Shown: piece by piece, positions 1-6,154 of the stretch
Layout of the letters: each line of letters starts with the position of its first letter
Position numbering within the stretch: position 1 is the stretch's first letter
Assembly (NCBI GenBank): GCA_002448555.1
Contig: DJYV01000108.1
Location: 6,991 to 13,144, forward strand
Source: Flavobacteriales bacterium UBA6969
GTDB taxonomy: Bacteria; Bacteroidota; Bacteroidia; Flavobacteriales_D; Sanyastnellaceae
Reading direction: 5' to 3'
Length of the DNA stretch: 6,154 nucleotides
Notes under the pieces: model-generated
Databases searched by the model: none
Seen by the model: the letters and a program-made list of their open reading frames with translations, nothing else
Told to the model about the DNA's origin: nothing
Made by a program: the position numbers and the translations under genes

Positions 1-1606
1 CCCCGTCGTTCAAGCGTGCATGGAGCGGCGATTCTGAGTAAGCGTTGGTGAACCAGAGGTTTCCGAAGCGGTCGAAGTCCACGCCGCCCACGCCGACCCG
101 AGGACTTCCGCCGAAGTTTCCGAGTTCGAGGGTGCTGTTGCCTTCGTTGAAGATGGCCACCACCTCGTCATTTTCGACCTCAATTAAGCCTTCTTCCCAC
201 GAGCCAAAGTAGGCGTGTGACGGGTTGGTGGGGTCAATGCTCACGGCCATGGGATCATTGATGCCGGCGAGGTCGTTCTGGCCTTCTTGGTTGGGAATCC
301 AATTCCACCGCATGCCTGTCATGCCGTAAAAGCCGTGTTTGTGGTACATGCTGGTCCACGTTTCATCGATGCCACCGGAGGCCACCCAGATCTGGTCGTT
401 CCATGCGTCGACGTTGCGCACCAAGGCTACCGGGGGACCTTCAGGGCTCCAATGGGCATCGGCCTCCCCTCCCGAAACATTCATTTTGAGCAGGCCTTGC
501 TCGAAGTTGGCGATGAATAAGTCGCCAAACTCAACGACCCCCACGTTGCCCATCACGTCCACTGCGTGGCGGTACACCATGTCACGAACGCGCAAGGGCA
601 CGCCGTTTGCTGCGTAATCCAATTGGACTTCTTCCCAGTCGGCATTGAACTGCCGGATGGATTGGTGGTCGGCAATGGCAATGCGCCAATCGCTCGGGTC
701 ACTGCTGATGTTGCCCGAGGCAATCGCGAGTACTTGGACGCTTTCGGAAGCCTCGAACGGTTGCCACAGGCCTTCCATCCGCAGCCACAGTTCGTCGGGG
801 GCGGAGGCTTCGTCGGTTTTCCGGTGGAGCAGGATGTGGCCCGTTGGGGTGAACTCTACGTGGGCGTAGTCACCCGTTTCGAGTGGAATGTCTTCCCAGC
901 GGCTCCAGGCGTCCGGTGAGCTCAAAAAGGGATGGTCGATGGGGGCCTCAAACACCCCCGCGTCGGTCCAGATGACGTAGTTTTCTTCGTGAATCGTGAT
1001 GCCGTGGCACCGCCTCAGGGCCTGTTGGCCTTCCAAGTACCACGTGTCTCGGACGTCGAGTTCGCGCAGGTGAATGGCGACTACGCCAAAGGCGGTGGTG
1101 GCGACCAGAAGGTCTGCATCGAGCGCGTCAAAAATTGCCAGGCTGAGGATGGACTTATCGCCGATGAGGTTGCTTTGCTCGATGTCGCGCAGCGTATACA
1201 GCCAATCGCCGGTATTGGAGAAGAAGTCAATGCTTCCGGAGGCCTGACCAACAATGAGCATCTCACCCGTGGGGTCCCACGCCAACGCGGTGGGCTGGCT
1301 GCCGCTCATGCCCCGGACGGTGGAGATGCGCTCCACCACGTTGGTGCGCTCGTCCAAGGTGAACACTGCGTGTTCGGTTCGGACGGCCCAAAATCCGGTA
1401 TCCAAAGCCGTTCCGCAATGCACCAGTTCTTCGGTTTGATGGTAGGGGAGGTAGTCGGTCCACGTTCCGATGGGTCGGTTTTCCTGAAGATCCATCGCCT
1501 CCATGCTTTGCGCACGCATTTCACCCGTGCACATCAGGACCACAGCAATCGCGGCCAGCGAACGGTTCAGGAGGAATTCAGGAGTGAGCATGGGTGTTCT
1601 ACGCAT
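1..1606 (-). CDS. porZ: PorZ-like type IX secretion system beta-propeller protein (3' end beyond window)
   Basis: The reading frame is open without a stop from the ATG at 1606 to the left edge, giving 535 visible codons. Residues 1-32 look like a signal peptide: MRRT, a hydrophobic stretch LAAIAVVLM, and probable cleavage at RA|QS. The mature start carries PorZ hallmarks: WTDYLPYHQTEELV near residue 49, then VVERISTVRGMSG (90-102) and LIVGQASGSIDFF (117-129), the family's 'glf-ydk / nGLSd / igY-nG-idli' propeller blades. Near the visible end, DPTNPSHAYFGSWEEGLIEV and FNEGNSTLEL also fit. In Porphyromonas gingivalis PorZ sits on the cell surface in the T9SS attachment complex with PorU, PorV and PorQ, which anchors cargo to anionic LPS. 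Family members are roughly 750-800 residues, so about a third, including the expected C-terminal T9SS sorting domain, is missing here. An in-frame ATG at 1591 is an alternative start, but 1606 gives the better charged n-region. The gene follows the AlbA_2 gene after 30 bp and is probably cotranscribed with it. Family assignment is from recalled family patterns, without a search. Confidence 0.85.
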   Translation of the reverse strand, partial: MRRTPMLTPEFLLNRSLAAIAVVLMCTGEMRAQSMEAMDLQENRPIGTWTDYLPYHQTEELVHCGTALDTGFWAVRTEHAVFTLDERTNVVERISTVRGMSGSQPTALAWDPTGEMLIVGQASGSIDFFSNTGDWLYTLRDIEQSNLIGDKSILSLAIFDALDADLLVATTAFGVVAIHLRELDVRDTWYLEGQQALRRCHGITIHEENYVIWTDAGVFEAPIDHPFLSSPDAWSRWEDIPLETGDYAHVEFTPTGHILLHRKTDEASAPDELWLRMEGLWQPFEASESVQVLAIASGNISSDPSDWRIAIADHQSIRQFNADWEEVQLDYAANGVPLRVRDMVYRHAVDVMGNVGVVEFGDLFIANFEQGLLKMNVSGGEADAHWSPEGPPVALVRNVDAWNDQIWVASGGIDETWTSMYHKHGFYGMTGMRWNWIPNQEGQNDLAGINDPMAVSIDPTNPSHAYFGSWEEGLIEVENDEVVAIFNEGNSTLELGNFGGSPRVGVGGVDFDRFGNLWFTNAYSESPLHARLNDG

Positions 1607-1636
1607 ACGCTTCAAAGTTCGGAATATTGTTGGGGG

Positions 1637-2326
1637 TCACGAATAATTTTTCCATCGGAATTGCTCGGGGCCACGGGTTTCCAACTCATCCAGTGCCGAG
1701 GCATCGGCCAGTTGGTACACCAAGCCGCGGGCGCCACGTTCCCATTCGATGATGTTCCAGACGATTAGCAAGCACAACAGGTCTTCGGCGTCCTCGTAAC
1801 GCAACCGCCCCATGCGGGCCACCTGCTGGAACCGAAGTTGCCGTCCGTCGCGCCATGCGTTGAAGAGTTTCCCGATGAATTGATTGTACCGGAATTCCGA
1901 TCGGTCCATGCGCATTTCGTATTGCCACACCTTGACTTGGACCGGGCTGGCGCGGTGAATGCGGTCTTCCCTGCGCAAGTAGGCTTGCCATTTGCCGTTT
2001 TCGTCTTCACAGAAATGCGGGCGGCTGGCGGAACGGGGGATTTGGACCTCAAGTACCGCCCGCCCTTCAACCTTCCATACTTGCACATCGAACGGGATGG
2101 CTGGTTTGCAGTGAGACTGGCAAGCCAAGTCAATCATGTGGTACTCCTCTTCGTGGTTCACGCCGGTCACTGCCCCGTTGTCTTTCACGCCGATCAGGAG
2201 TCGTCCGCCATCGGTGTTGGCAAAGGCAACGAGCGTGCGCGCGATTTTGGCGGCATCGTCGATGCGCATTTTGAAGTCCTGGGTCTGGTGCTCCCCTTCC
2301 TCAATCATTTGCTGCACGTAGGACAT
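1637..2326 (-). CDS. AlbA_2 (Schlafen-like) domain protein with C-terminal winged-helix-like region
   Basis: The product is 229 residues. Residues 1-135 match the AlbA_2 family: E12 and DFK (17-19), KIARTLVAFANTDGGRLLIG (27-46), KDNG (48-51), a CKP motif (73-75), RPH (102-104) and AYLRREDR (115-122). Proteins with this domain are often labelled 'ATP-binding' or 'RNA-binding domain-containing', but the biochemical role of short stand-alone versions is not established. Residues 147-206 look like a winged helix: a helix at QFIGKLFNAW, a helix-turn-helix-like stretch at 164-190, then IIEWERGARGLVYQL as a wing. That part is inferred from pattern only. The start at 2326 was chosen because similarity begins there. 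The frame stays open back to 2503, but that extension would cross the rimP promoter and encodes nothing recognisable. It is divergent from rimP and lies upstream of porZ, with its TGA in the same frame as the porZ start. Nearly identical domain layouts are common in Bacteroidota, so this looks like a resident conserved gene rather than acquired DNA. Confidence 0.85.
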   Translation of the reverse strand: MSYVQQMIEEGEHQTQDFKMRIDDAAKIARTLVAFANTDGGRLLIGVKDNGAVTGVNHEEEYHMIDLACQSHCKPAIPFDVQVWKVEGRAVLEVQIPRSASRPHFCEDENGKWQAYLRREDRIHRASPVQVKVWQYEMRMDRSEFRYNQFIGKLFNAWRDGRQLRFQQVARMGRLRYEDAEDLLCLLIVWNIIEWERGARGLVYQLADASALDELETRGPEQFRWKNYS

Positions 2327-2344
2327 GGTCAACGAAGTTAGTAT

Positions 2345-2360
2345 GCCAACCCGGTTTGGC
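2345..2360. repeat. Imperfect 16-bp palindrome, possible operator
   Basis: GCCAACCCGGTTTGGC pairs with itself at seven of eight positions, the only mismatch being C against T at the sixth pair. It ends four bases before the -33 TTG of the rimP promoter and lies 18 bp from the AlbA_2 start codon. It could therefore bind a regulator of either divergent unit. No T-tract follows on either strand, so it is not a terminator. A palindrome of this size can also occur by chance, and no known operator was recognised. Confidence 0.3.
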
Positions 2361-2363
2361 GCG

Positions 2364-2393
2364 TTGAAGTTCGAAGGGAATGGTGTATCTTTG
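2364..2393 (+). promoter_or_regulatory. Bacteroidota-type promoter of the rimP-nusA-infB operon
   Basis: TTG at 2364-2366 is followed after 19 bp by TATCTTTG at 2386-2393, an exact match to the TAnnTTTG -7 box used by the primary sigma factor of Bacteroidota, with a spacing in the usual range. Transcription should start about five to seven bases downstream, near 2398-2400. That leaves a leader of about 62 bases before rimP. No comparable box was found in the gaps before nusA or infB, so this is probably the promoter for all three genes. Confidence 0.8.
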
Positions 2394-2410
2394 CCCCGAC
2401 TAATTGAGAA

Positions 2411-2460
2411 CGAAAACGCTGAGGGGTACACACCCCTCTTTTTTTTCCTCGAAAAAACGC
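2411..2460 (+). repeat. Near-identical CGAAA(AA)ACGC repeats flanking the leader hairpin
   Basis: CGAAAACGC (2411-2419) recurs as CGAAAAAACGC (2450-2460), differing only by two extra A's. The first copy is directly upstream of the hairpin and the second ends one base before the rimP ATG. The second copy provides the A-rich sequence typical of Bacteroidota translation starts, which lack a clear Shine-Dalgarno motif. Short A-rich repeats can arise by chance; a binding role is only a suggestion. Confidence 0.35.
2421..2446 (+). terminator. Leader intrinsic terminator / attenuator upstream of rimP
   Basis: GAGGGG (2421-2426) pairs perfectly with CCCCTC (2433-2438). T2427-A2432 can extend the stem to seven pairs around an ACAC loop. 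Eight T's follow at once (2439-2446), giving the form of a Rho-independent terminator on the plus strand. No comparable T-tract exists on the minus-strand side. Since it lies after the operon promoter and before the rimP start, and no gene ends here on the plus strand, it is best read as an attenuator. A competing fold exists: T2441-2446 plus C2447 can pair with G2451 plus A2452-2457, and CCTC at 2447-2450 could replace CCCCTC as partner of GAGG. Either would weaken the terminator or hide the rimP start. Confidence 0.7.
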
Positions 2461-2461
2461 C

Positions 2462-2935
2462 ATGATCAACGCCAATACCGTTCGCGAACTCGCTGAATCT
2501 CACCTCGCCGGAGGCACGGGATTCCTCGTGGACGTGCGCGTCAGCGATGGGAACGCGATCTCCATCTTACTGGACGATGATGAAGGCACGAGCATTGAGA
2601 AGTGCATGGCGTTGAGCCGTCACCTCGAGTCCATGCTGGACCGGGATGCTGAGGATTTTTCGTTGGATGTGAGTTCACCCGGCTTGGACCAGCCGCTGAA
2701 GTTGCACAGACAGTACCTGAAAAATATCGGGCGCAACGTGCAATTGAAGATCACGGGAGCCGGGAAGGCGGAAGGCAAATTGACCCAAGCCACTGAAGAA
2801 GAAATCACCATTGTCATTCGTGAAAAGCGCCGCATTGAAGGGCGCAAAGCGAAGGAATGGGTTGAAGAAGAACAGGCGTATCCGTTGAATGCATTGGATT
2901 GGACGAAAGTCCAGATCTCGTTCAAGGGAAACTAA
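2462..2935 (+). CDS. rimP: Ribosome maturation factor RimP
   Basis: The 157-residue product is the usual size for RimP, a cytoplasmic protein that binds the free 30S subunit and helps its late assembly. The N-terminal alpha/beta domain (about 1-80) contains GTSIEKCMALSRHLE (42-56) and the family signature DVSSPGLDQPL (69-79). The C-terminal SH3-like beta barrel follows (about 83-157), starting at YLKNIGRNVQLKI. The Glu/Lys-rich segment at 112-137 lengthens a loop in the barrel, as is common in Bacteroidota. The ATG at 2462 follows an A-rich stretch and matches the family start. It is the first gene of the operon, downstream of the promoter at 2364-2393 and the attenuator hairpin, and ends 39 bp before nusA. 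In many bacteria rimP precedes nusA, so context supports the call. Confidence 0.95.
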   Translation: MINANTVRELAESHLAGGTGFLVDVRVSDGNAISILLDDDEGTSIEKCMALSRHLESMLDRDAEDFSLDVSSPGLDQPLKLHRQYLKNIGRNVQLKITGAGKAEGKLTQATEEEITIVIREKRRIEGRKAKEWVEEEQAYPLNALDWTKVQISFKGN

Positions 2936-2974
2936 ATAGACCATTACTAACCGAGCGCAGCAAACCGCAAAACC

Positions 2975-4210
2975 ATGACACAGCTGAATTTGGTGGATTC
3001 CTTTAAGGAGTTCAAGGAGTTTAAAAACATCGACCGAGAGGTCATGATGGGCATTTTGGAAGACGTATTCCGTGCCACAATCCTCAAAAAGTACGGAGAC
3101 GACTCCAACTTCGACATCATCATCAATCCGGAAAAAGGGGATTTGGAGATCTGGCGTAACCGTACCATCGTCGCCGACGGCGCTGTGGAAGACGAGAACG
3201 AAGAAATCGCCCTCTCAGAGGCTTTGAAAATTGAAGACGACTTCGAAGAAGGCGAAGAAGTTTCGGAAGAAATCAAATTGGAATCGTTCGGCCGCCGCAA
3301 CGTACTGTCGTTGCGACAAAACCTCGCGGGCCGCATCATGGACCTCGAGAAGGACACCATCTACCAGAAGTACAAGGAGCGCGTCGGTGAGGTCGTCTCG
3401 GCTGAGGTGTACCAAATCTGGAAGCGCGAAATCCTCCTCGTTGACGACGAAGACAATGAAGTGGTGATGCCACGTGAGAACCAGATTCCCGGTGATTTCT
3501 TCAAGAAGGGCGACACCATTCGTGCGGTGGTTTCTGCGGTGGAAATGAAGAACAACAACCCGCGCATTGTGTTGTCGCGAACGGCTCCCGAATTCTTGGA
3601 GCGCTTGTTCGAGCAGGAAGTGCCAGAGATTTACGATGGCTTGATCACCATCAAGCGCGTTGTACGTGCTCCGGGTGAGCGCGCGAAGGTGGCGGTAGAG
3701 TCATACGACGAGCGCGTCGATCCGGTCGGCGCGTGCGTCGGCATGAAGGGCTCACGCATCCACAGCATCGTGCGCGAGTTGAAGAACGAAAACATCGACG
3801 TCATCAATTTCACGGAAAACGAGCAGCTGCTCGTGACGCGTGCCCTCAGCCCTGCGAAAATCACGACGATTGAACTCAATGAGGAAACGCGCGAAGCGAA
3901 GGTGTTCCTCAAGGCCGACCAAGTCAGTTTGGCCATCGGAAAAGGTGGGAACAACATCAAGTTGGCCGGCCTACTGACCAATTACGAAATTGATGTCTAC
4001 CGCGATGAAGAAGACGGCGCGGACGACGTGGAATTGAAGGAATTCTCCGATGAAATCGATGCATGGATCCTCGACGAGTTCGTCAAGATTGGGTTGGAAA
4101 CAGCCCGCTCGGTCTTGAATCGCGACGAAGATTTCTTGGTGAACCGCACCGACCTGGAATTGGAAACAATTCGAGAGGTTATCAAAATCCTCAAGGACGA
4201 ATTGTCTTAA
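2975..4210 (+). CDS. nusA: Transcription termination/antitermination factor NusA
   Basis: The 411-residue protein binds RNA polymerase and nascent RNA and modulates pausing, intrinsic termination and rRNA antitermination. Domains in order: the polymerase-binding N-terminal domain (about 1-130, with NLVDSFKEFKEFKNIDRE and GDLEIWRNR); an S1 RNA-binding domain (about 135-202, GEVVSAEVYQIW to RIVLSRT); KH1 (about 205-285) with GMKG at 256-259 after DPVGACV; and KH2 (about 290-345) with GKGG at 322-325. RAPGERAKVAV at 231-241 is also typical. A short acidic tail (343-411) ends in one helical module, without the two full acidic repeats of the Escherichia coli protein, so the length is normal for Bacteroidota. 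The N-terminal domain includes an acidic run (EDDFEEGEEVSEE, 87-99). The 39-bp gap from rimP and 60-bp gap to infB contain no promoter or terminator that I can see. NusA is a plausible regulator of the leader hairpin at 2421-2446. Confidence 0.97.
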   Translation: MTQLNLVDSFKEFKEFKNIDREVMMGILEDVFRATILKKYGDDSNFDIIINPEKGDLEIWRNRTIVADGAVEDENEEIALSEALKIEDDFEEGEEVSEEIKLESFGRRNVLSLRQNLAGRIMDLEKDTIYQKYKERVGEVVSAEVYQIWKREILLVDDEDNEVVMPRENQIPGDFFKKGDTIRAVVSAVEMKNNNPRIVLSRTAPEFLERLFEQEVPEIYDGLITIKRVVRAPGERAKVAVESYDERVDPVGACVGMKGSRIHSIVRELKNENIDVINFTENEQLLVTRALSPAKITTIELNEETREAKVFLKADQVSLAIGKGGNNIKLAGLLTNYEIDVYRDEEDGADDVELKEFSDEIDAWILDEFVKIGLETARSVLNRDEDFLVNRTDLELETIREVIKILKDELS

Positions 4211-4270
4211 ACCACGCATTCAAGTCCCTTTTCCCGTTTAAATTCGCAACACTAACGCCCAAAAACGCCT

Positions 4271-6154
4271 ATGGCTGACGCTAGCAAACCCGTACGACTG
4301 AATAAAATTGCCCGAGAGTTCAACTTGGGCATCCAGACCATTGTGGATTTTTTGGCCAGCAAGGGCATGGAGGTGGAAGCGAAGCCCAACACCAAAATCG
4401 ATGCGGAGGCGTACGCATTGATTCGTTCCAACTTCCAAGATGAGAAGGCGGCGAAGGAAAAGGCGGTGAGTTCAGCCAACCGTGCAGTGATGGACCGCGA
4501 AAGCGTAACCTTGGCTTCGGCGCGCAAGACCGCTGCCCCTGAGGAGGAAGCGGAAGTAGAAATTGACCTGTCGATTTTCCAAAAGAGCCAGCAACAACCG
4601 GAGGTGGAACGCATTGAGCCTGAAGCGCCAGCCGAACCGACTCCTGCTGCTGAAGAAAAGGCTGCTGAAGCGCCGGCCGAGCCGGAATCCGATGCGGCAA
4701 TCCCGGTCAAGGTCCTCGGCAAGGTTGATTTGGATGCAGCGGCCAAAAAGCCGAAAGCCAAGACCAAGGCGGAGAAAGAGGCGGAGAAAGAGAAGCTCGC
4801 CCAAAAGTCGGCCGAAATTACCAAGAAGGAAGCGGCGGCGCAAGCGGCGGAGAAAGCTGCAGCCGATAAAGCAGCAGCCAAAGACAAGGCCACTAAGCCT
4901 GAGCCTCTCAAGGCGGATAAGCTCGAGACCAAGATTGAAAAACTCTCCGGTCCGACCGTTGTAGGTAAGATTGAGCTGCCCGTCGAGAAGAAGAAGACGG
5001 CCGCGGACAAATCAGACGACAACAAACGCAAGCGCAAGCGCATCACGAAAGTCGACGTCGAACGTCAAGCCCGCACGGCTGGAGGACAACGCGGCGACCG
5101 CGGGCGCGGGCGACGCAACGAGCCCAAGAAGGAAGTCAGCCAAGCGGACATCCAGAAAGAAATTAAGGAGACGCTCGCACGCTTGAGCGGAGGTAAGAAG
5201 TCCAACGCCGCGAAGTTGCGCCGGGCGAAGCGAAGCGCCGTCGCGGAACGTGCGGAACAGGAATTGCAACGCCAGCATGAGGAAGCGATGACACTCCAGT
5301 TGACGGAGTTTGTAACCGTCGCTGAATTAGCGAACATGATGAATACCAATGTCAACGAGGTCATTTCGGCCTGCATGACGCTGGGCATCATGGTATCCAT
5401 CAACCAGCGATTGGATTCGGAGACGATCACCATCATCGCGGAAGAATTCGGGTACGAGGCGAACTTTGTCAGTGCAGAGGTTCAAGAGGCCATCGAGGTT
5501 GAAGAGGACAGCGAAGAGGATTTGACCCCGCGTCCGCCCATTGTCACCGTCATGGGGCACGTTGACCACGGAAAGACATCCTTGTTGGACTTCATCCGAA
5601 ATGCGAACGTCATCGCCGGTGAGGCGGGTGGAATTACCCAGCACATCGGTGCCTACCACGTCACCCTTCCTCAAGGCGGTCAAATGACCTTCCTCGATAC
5701 ACCGGGTCACGAAGCCTTTACGGCCATGCGTGCCCGTGGTGCACAGGTCACGGACATCGCAATCATTGTGGTCGCGGCAGACGACGCGGTTATGCCGCAA
5801 ACCAAGGAAGCCATCAACCACGCGCAAGCAGCGGGCATCCCCATGGTCATTGCCATCAACAAGATGGACCGACAGGAAGCCAATGCCGATAAGATTCGCC
5901 AGGAGCTGTCAGAAATGAACGTGTTGGTGGAAGAGTGGGGCGGCAAATTCCAGAGCCAAGAGATTTCGGCCAAGAATGGTACGAACATCGAGGAATTGCT
6001 CGAGAAGGTGCTGCTGGAAGCAGAAATGCTCGACTTGAAAGCCAATCCAGGCAAGCGCGCCATCGGTACAGTGGTCGAAAGCTCATTGGACAAAGGCCGC
6101 GGGTACGTAACGAACCTGCTGGTTGAGGGCGGAACCATGCGCATCGGGGATGCG
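4271..6154 (+). CDS. infB: Translation initiation factor IF-2 (3' end beyond window)
   Basis: The frame is open from the ATG at 4271 to the right edge (628 codons). IF2 is the GTPase that brings formyl-Met-tRNA to the 30S subunit and promotes 50S joining. Residues 1-58 form an IF2_N helical domain (RLNKIAREFNLGIQTIVDFL, then PNTKIDAEAY). Residues 60-335 are a long Ala/Glu/Lys/Pro-rich linker with an EAPAEP motif at 118-123 and 133-138. It ends in a basic region (KRKRKRITK, GGQRGDRGRGRR, then KEIKETLARLSGG) typical of Bacteroidota IF2. A second IF2_N domain lies at about 340-400. The G domain is complete: G1 GHVDHGKT (429-436), G2 GGITQHI (453-459, T456), G3 DTPGHEAF (476-483), G4 NKMD (530-533) and G5 SAK (566-568). 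The visible end has entered domain II (IGTVVESSLDKGRGYVTNLL). Domains III-IV, including the C-terminal fMet-tRNA-binding domain, lie outside the window. The start follows an A-rich stretch with no clear Shine-Dalgarno motif. A 60-bp gap separates it from nusA. Confidence 0.97.
   Translation, partial: MADASKPVRLNKIAREFNLGIQTIVDFLASKGMEVEAKPNTKIDAEAYALIRSNFQDEKAAKEKAVSSANRAVMDRESVTLASARKTAAPEEEAEVEIDLSIFQKSQQQPEVERIEPEAPAEPTPAAEEKAAEAPAEPESDAAIPVKVLGKVDLDAAAKKPKAKTKAEKEAEKEKLAQKSAEITKKEAAAQAAEKAAADKAAAKDKATKPEPLKADKLETKIEKLSGPTVVGKIELPVEKKKTAADKSDDNKRKRKRITKVDVERQARTAGGQRGDRGRGRRNEPKKEVSQADIQKEIKETLARLSGGKKSNAAKLRRAKRSAVAERAEQELQRQHEEAMTLQLTEFVTVAELANMMNTNVNEVISACMTLGIMVSINQRLDSETITIIAEEFGYEANFVSAEVQEAIEVEEDSEEDLTPRPPIVTVMGHVDHGKTSLLDFIRNANVIAGEAGGITQHIGAYHVTLPQGGQMTFLDTPGHEAFTAMRARGAQVTDIAIIVVAADDAVMPQTKEAINHAQAAGIPMVIAINKMDRQEANADKIRQELSEMNVLVEEWGGKFQSQEISAKNGTNIEELLEKVLLEAEMLDLKANPGKRAIGTVVESSLDKGRGYVTNLLVEGGTMRIGDA
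4769..4792 (+). repeat. Exact 12-bp tandem duplication in the infB linker
   Basis: GCGGAGAAAGAG occurs twice back to back, encoding AEKE-AEKE at residues 167-174 of IF2. It keeps the frame. It lies in the flexible Ala/Glu/Lys linker, where length tolerance is high, so it looks like a slippage-type expansion. A less perfect 18-bp repeat (16 of 18 bases identical) at 4622-4639 and 4667-4684 encodes EAPAEP twice in the same linker. Confidence 0.8.

Noticed and set aside
1607..1639. In-frame TGA between the AlbA_2 gene and porZ, as a possible readthrough fusion
   Set aside because: Both genes are complete at this junction and porZ begins with its own signal peptide. The shared frame is expected one time in three.
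932..1768. Plus-strand open frame of 278 codons
   Set aside because: It lies opposite porZ and the end of the AlbA_2 gene, whose translations show clear family motifs. Its own translation has no recognisable domain and looks like a codon-bias shadow.
2333..2340. TAACTTCG on the minus strand as a -7 box for the AlbA_2-porZ unit
   Set aside because: It misses one base of TAnnTTTG, has no TTG at a suitable distance upstream, and would put the transcript start at the start codon itself.
2327..2503. Upstream extension of the AlbA_2 frame to an ATG at 2503
   Set aside because: It would cross the rimP promoter, leader and start. Family similarity begins at the ATG at 2326.
4252..5046. Minus-strand open frame of 264 codons rich in Ser, Ala and Phe
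   Set aside because: It is the complement of the Ala/Glu/Lys-rich linker of infB, where low-complexity codons suppress antisense stops. No domain is visible.
5065..6144. Several minus-strand open frames opposite the infB G domain
   Set aside because: The plus strand encodes all five GTPase motifs in one uninterrupted frame; the antisense frames overlap each other and show no domain.

Overview
The window comes from a member of the Bacteroidota, most likely a flavobacterium-type lineage. Three signs point there. The left end encodes PorZ, a type IX secretion (T9SS) component found only in this phylum. The promoter ahead of rimP has the Bacteroidota TAnnTTTG box rather than a sigma-70 TATAAT box. 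The genes start without clear Shine-Dalgarno sequences, often after A-rich leaders. By eye the DNA is moderately GC-rich for this group. I cannot name a genus.

Left half (1-2326), minus strand: two genes read leftwards. The first is a 229-residue AlbA_2 (Schlafen-like) domain protein (2326 to 1637). After a 30-bp gap comes porZ (1606 to the left edge), whose 3' end is outside the window. They probably form one transcription unit. No convincing promoter was found for it.

Divergent control region (2327-2461, 135 bp): it holds an imperfect 16-bp palindrome, a strong plus-strand promoter (TTG-N19-TATCTTTG), and a GC-rich hairpin followed by eight T's. The hairpin lies between the promoter and the rimP start, so it is placed as a leader attenuator. 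A near-repeat (CGAAAACGC / CGAAAAAACGC) flanks it.

Right half (2462-6154), plus strand: rimP - nusA - infB, with gaps of 39 and 60 bp. RimP matures the 30S ribosomal subunit, NusA controls pausing, termination and antitermination by RNA polymerase, and IF2 (infB) delivers initiator tRNA. This is the conserved translation/transcription operon, in the compact form without ylxR and ylxQ between nusA and infB. infB runs off the right edge after its G domain. All the reading frames look intact.

The gene content is ordinary core genome. The most interesting point is regulatory: an intrinsic-terminator-like hairpin in the leader of an operon that encodes the termination factor NusA, which suggests NusA feedback by attenuation. 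I see no mobile element, CRISPR array, RNA gene or new defence system.
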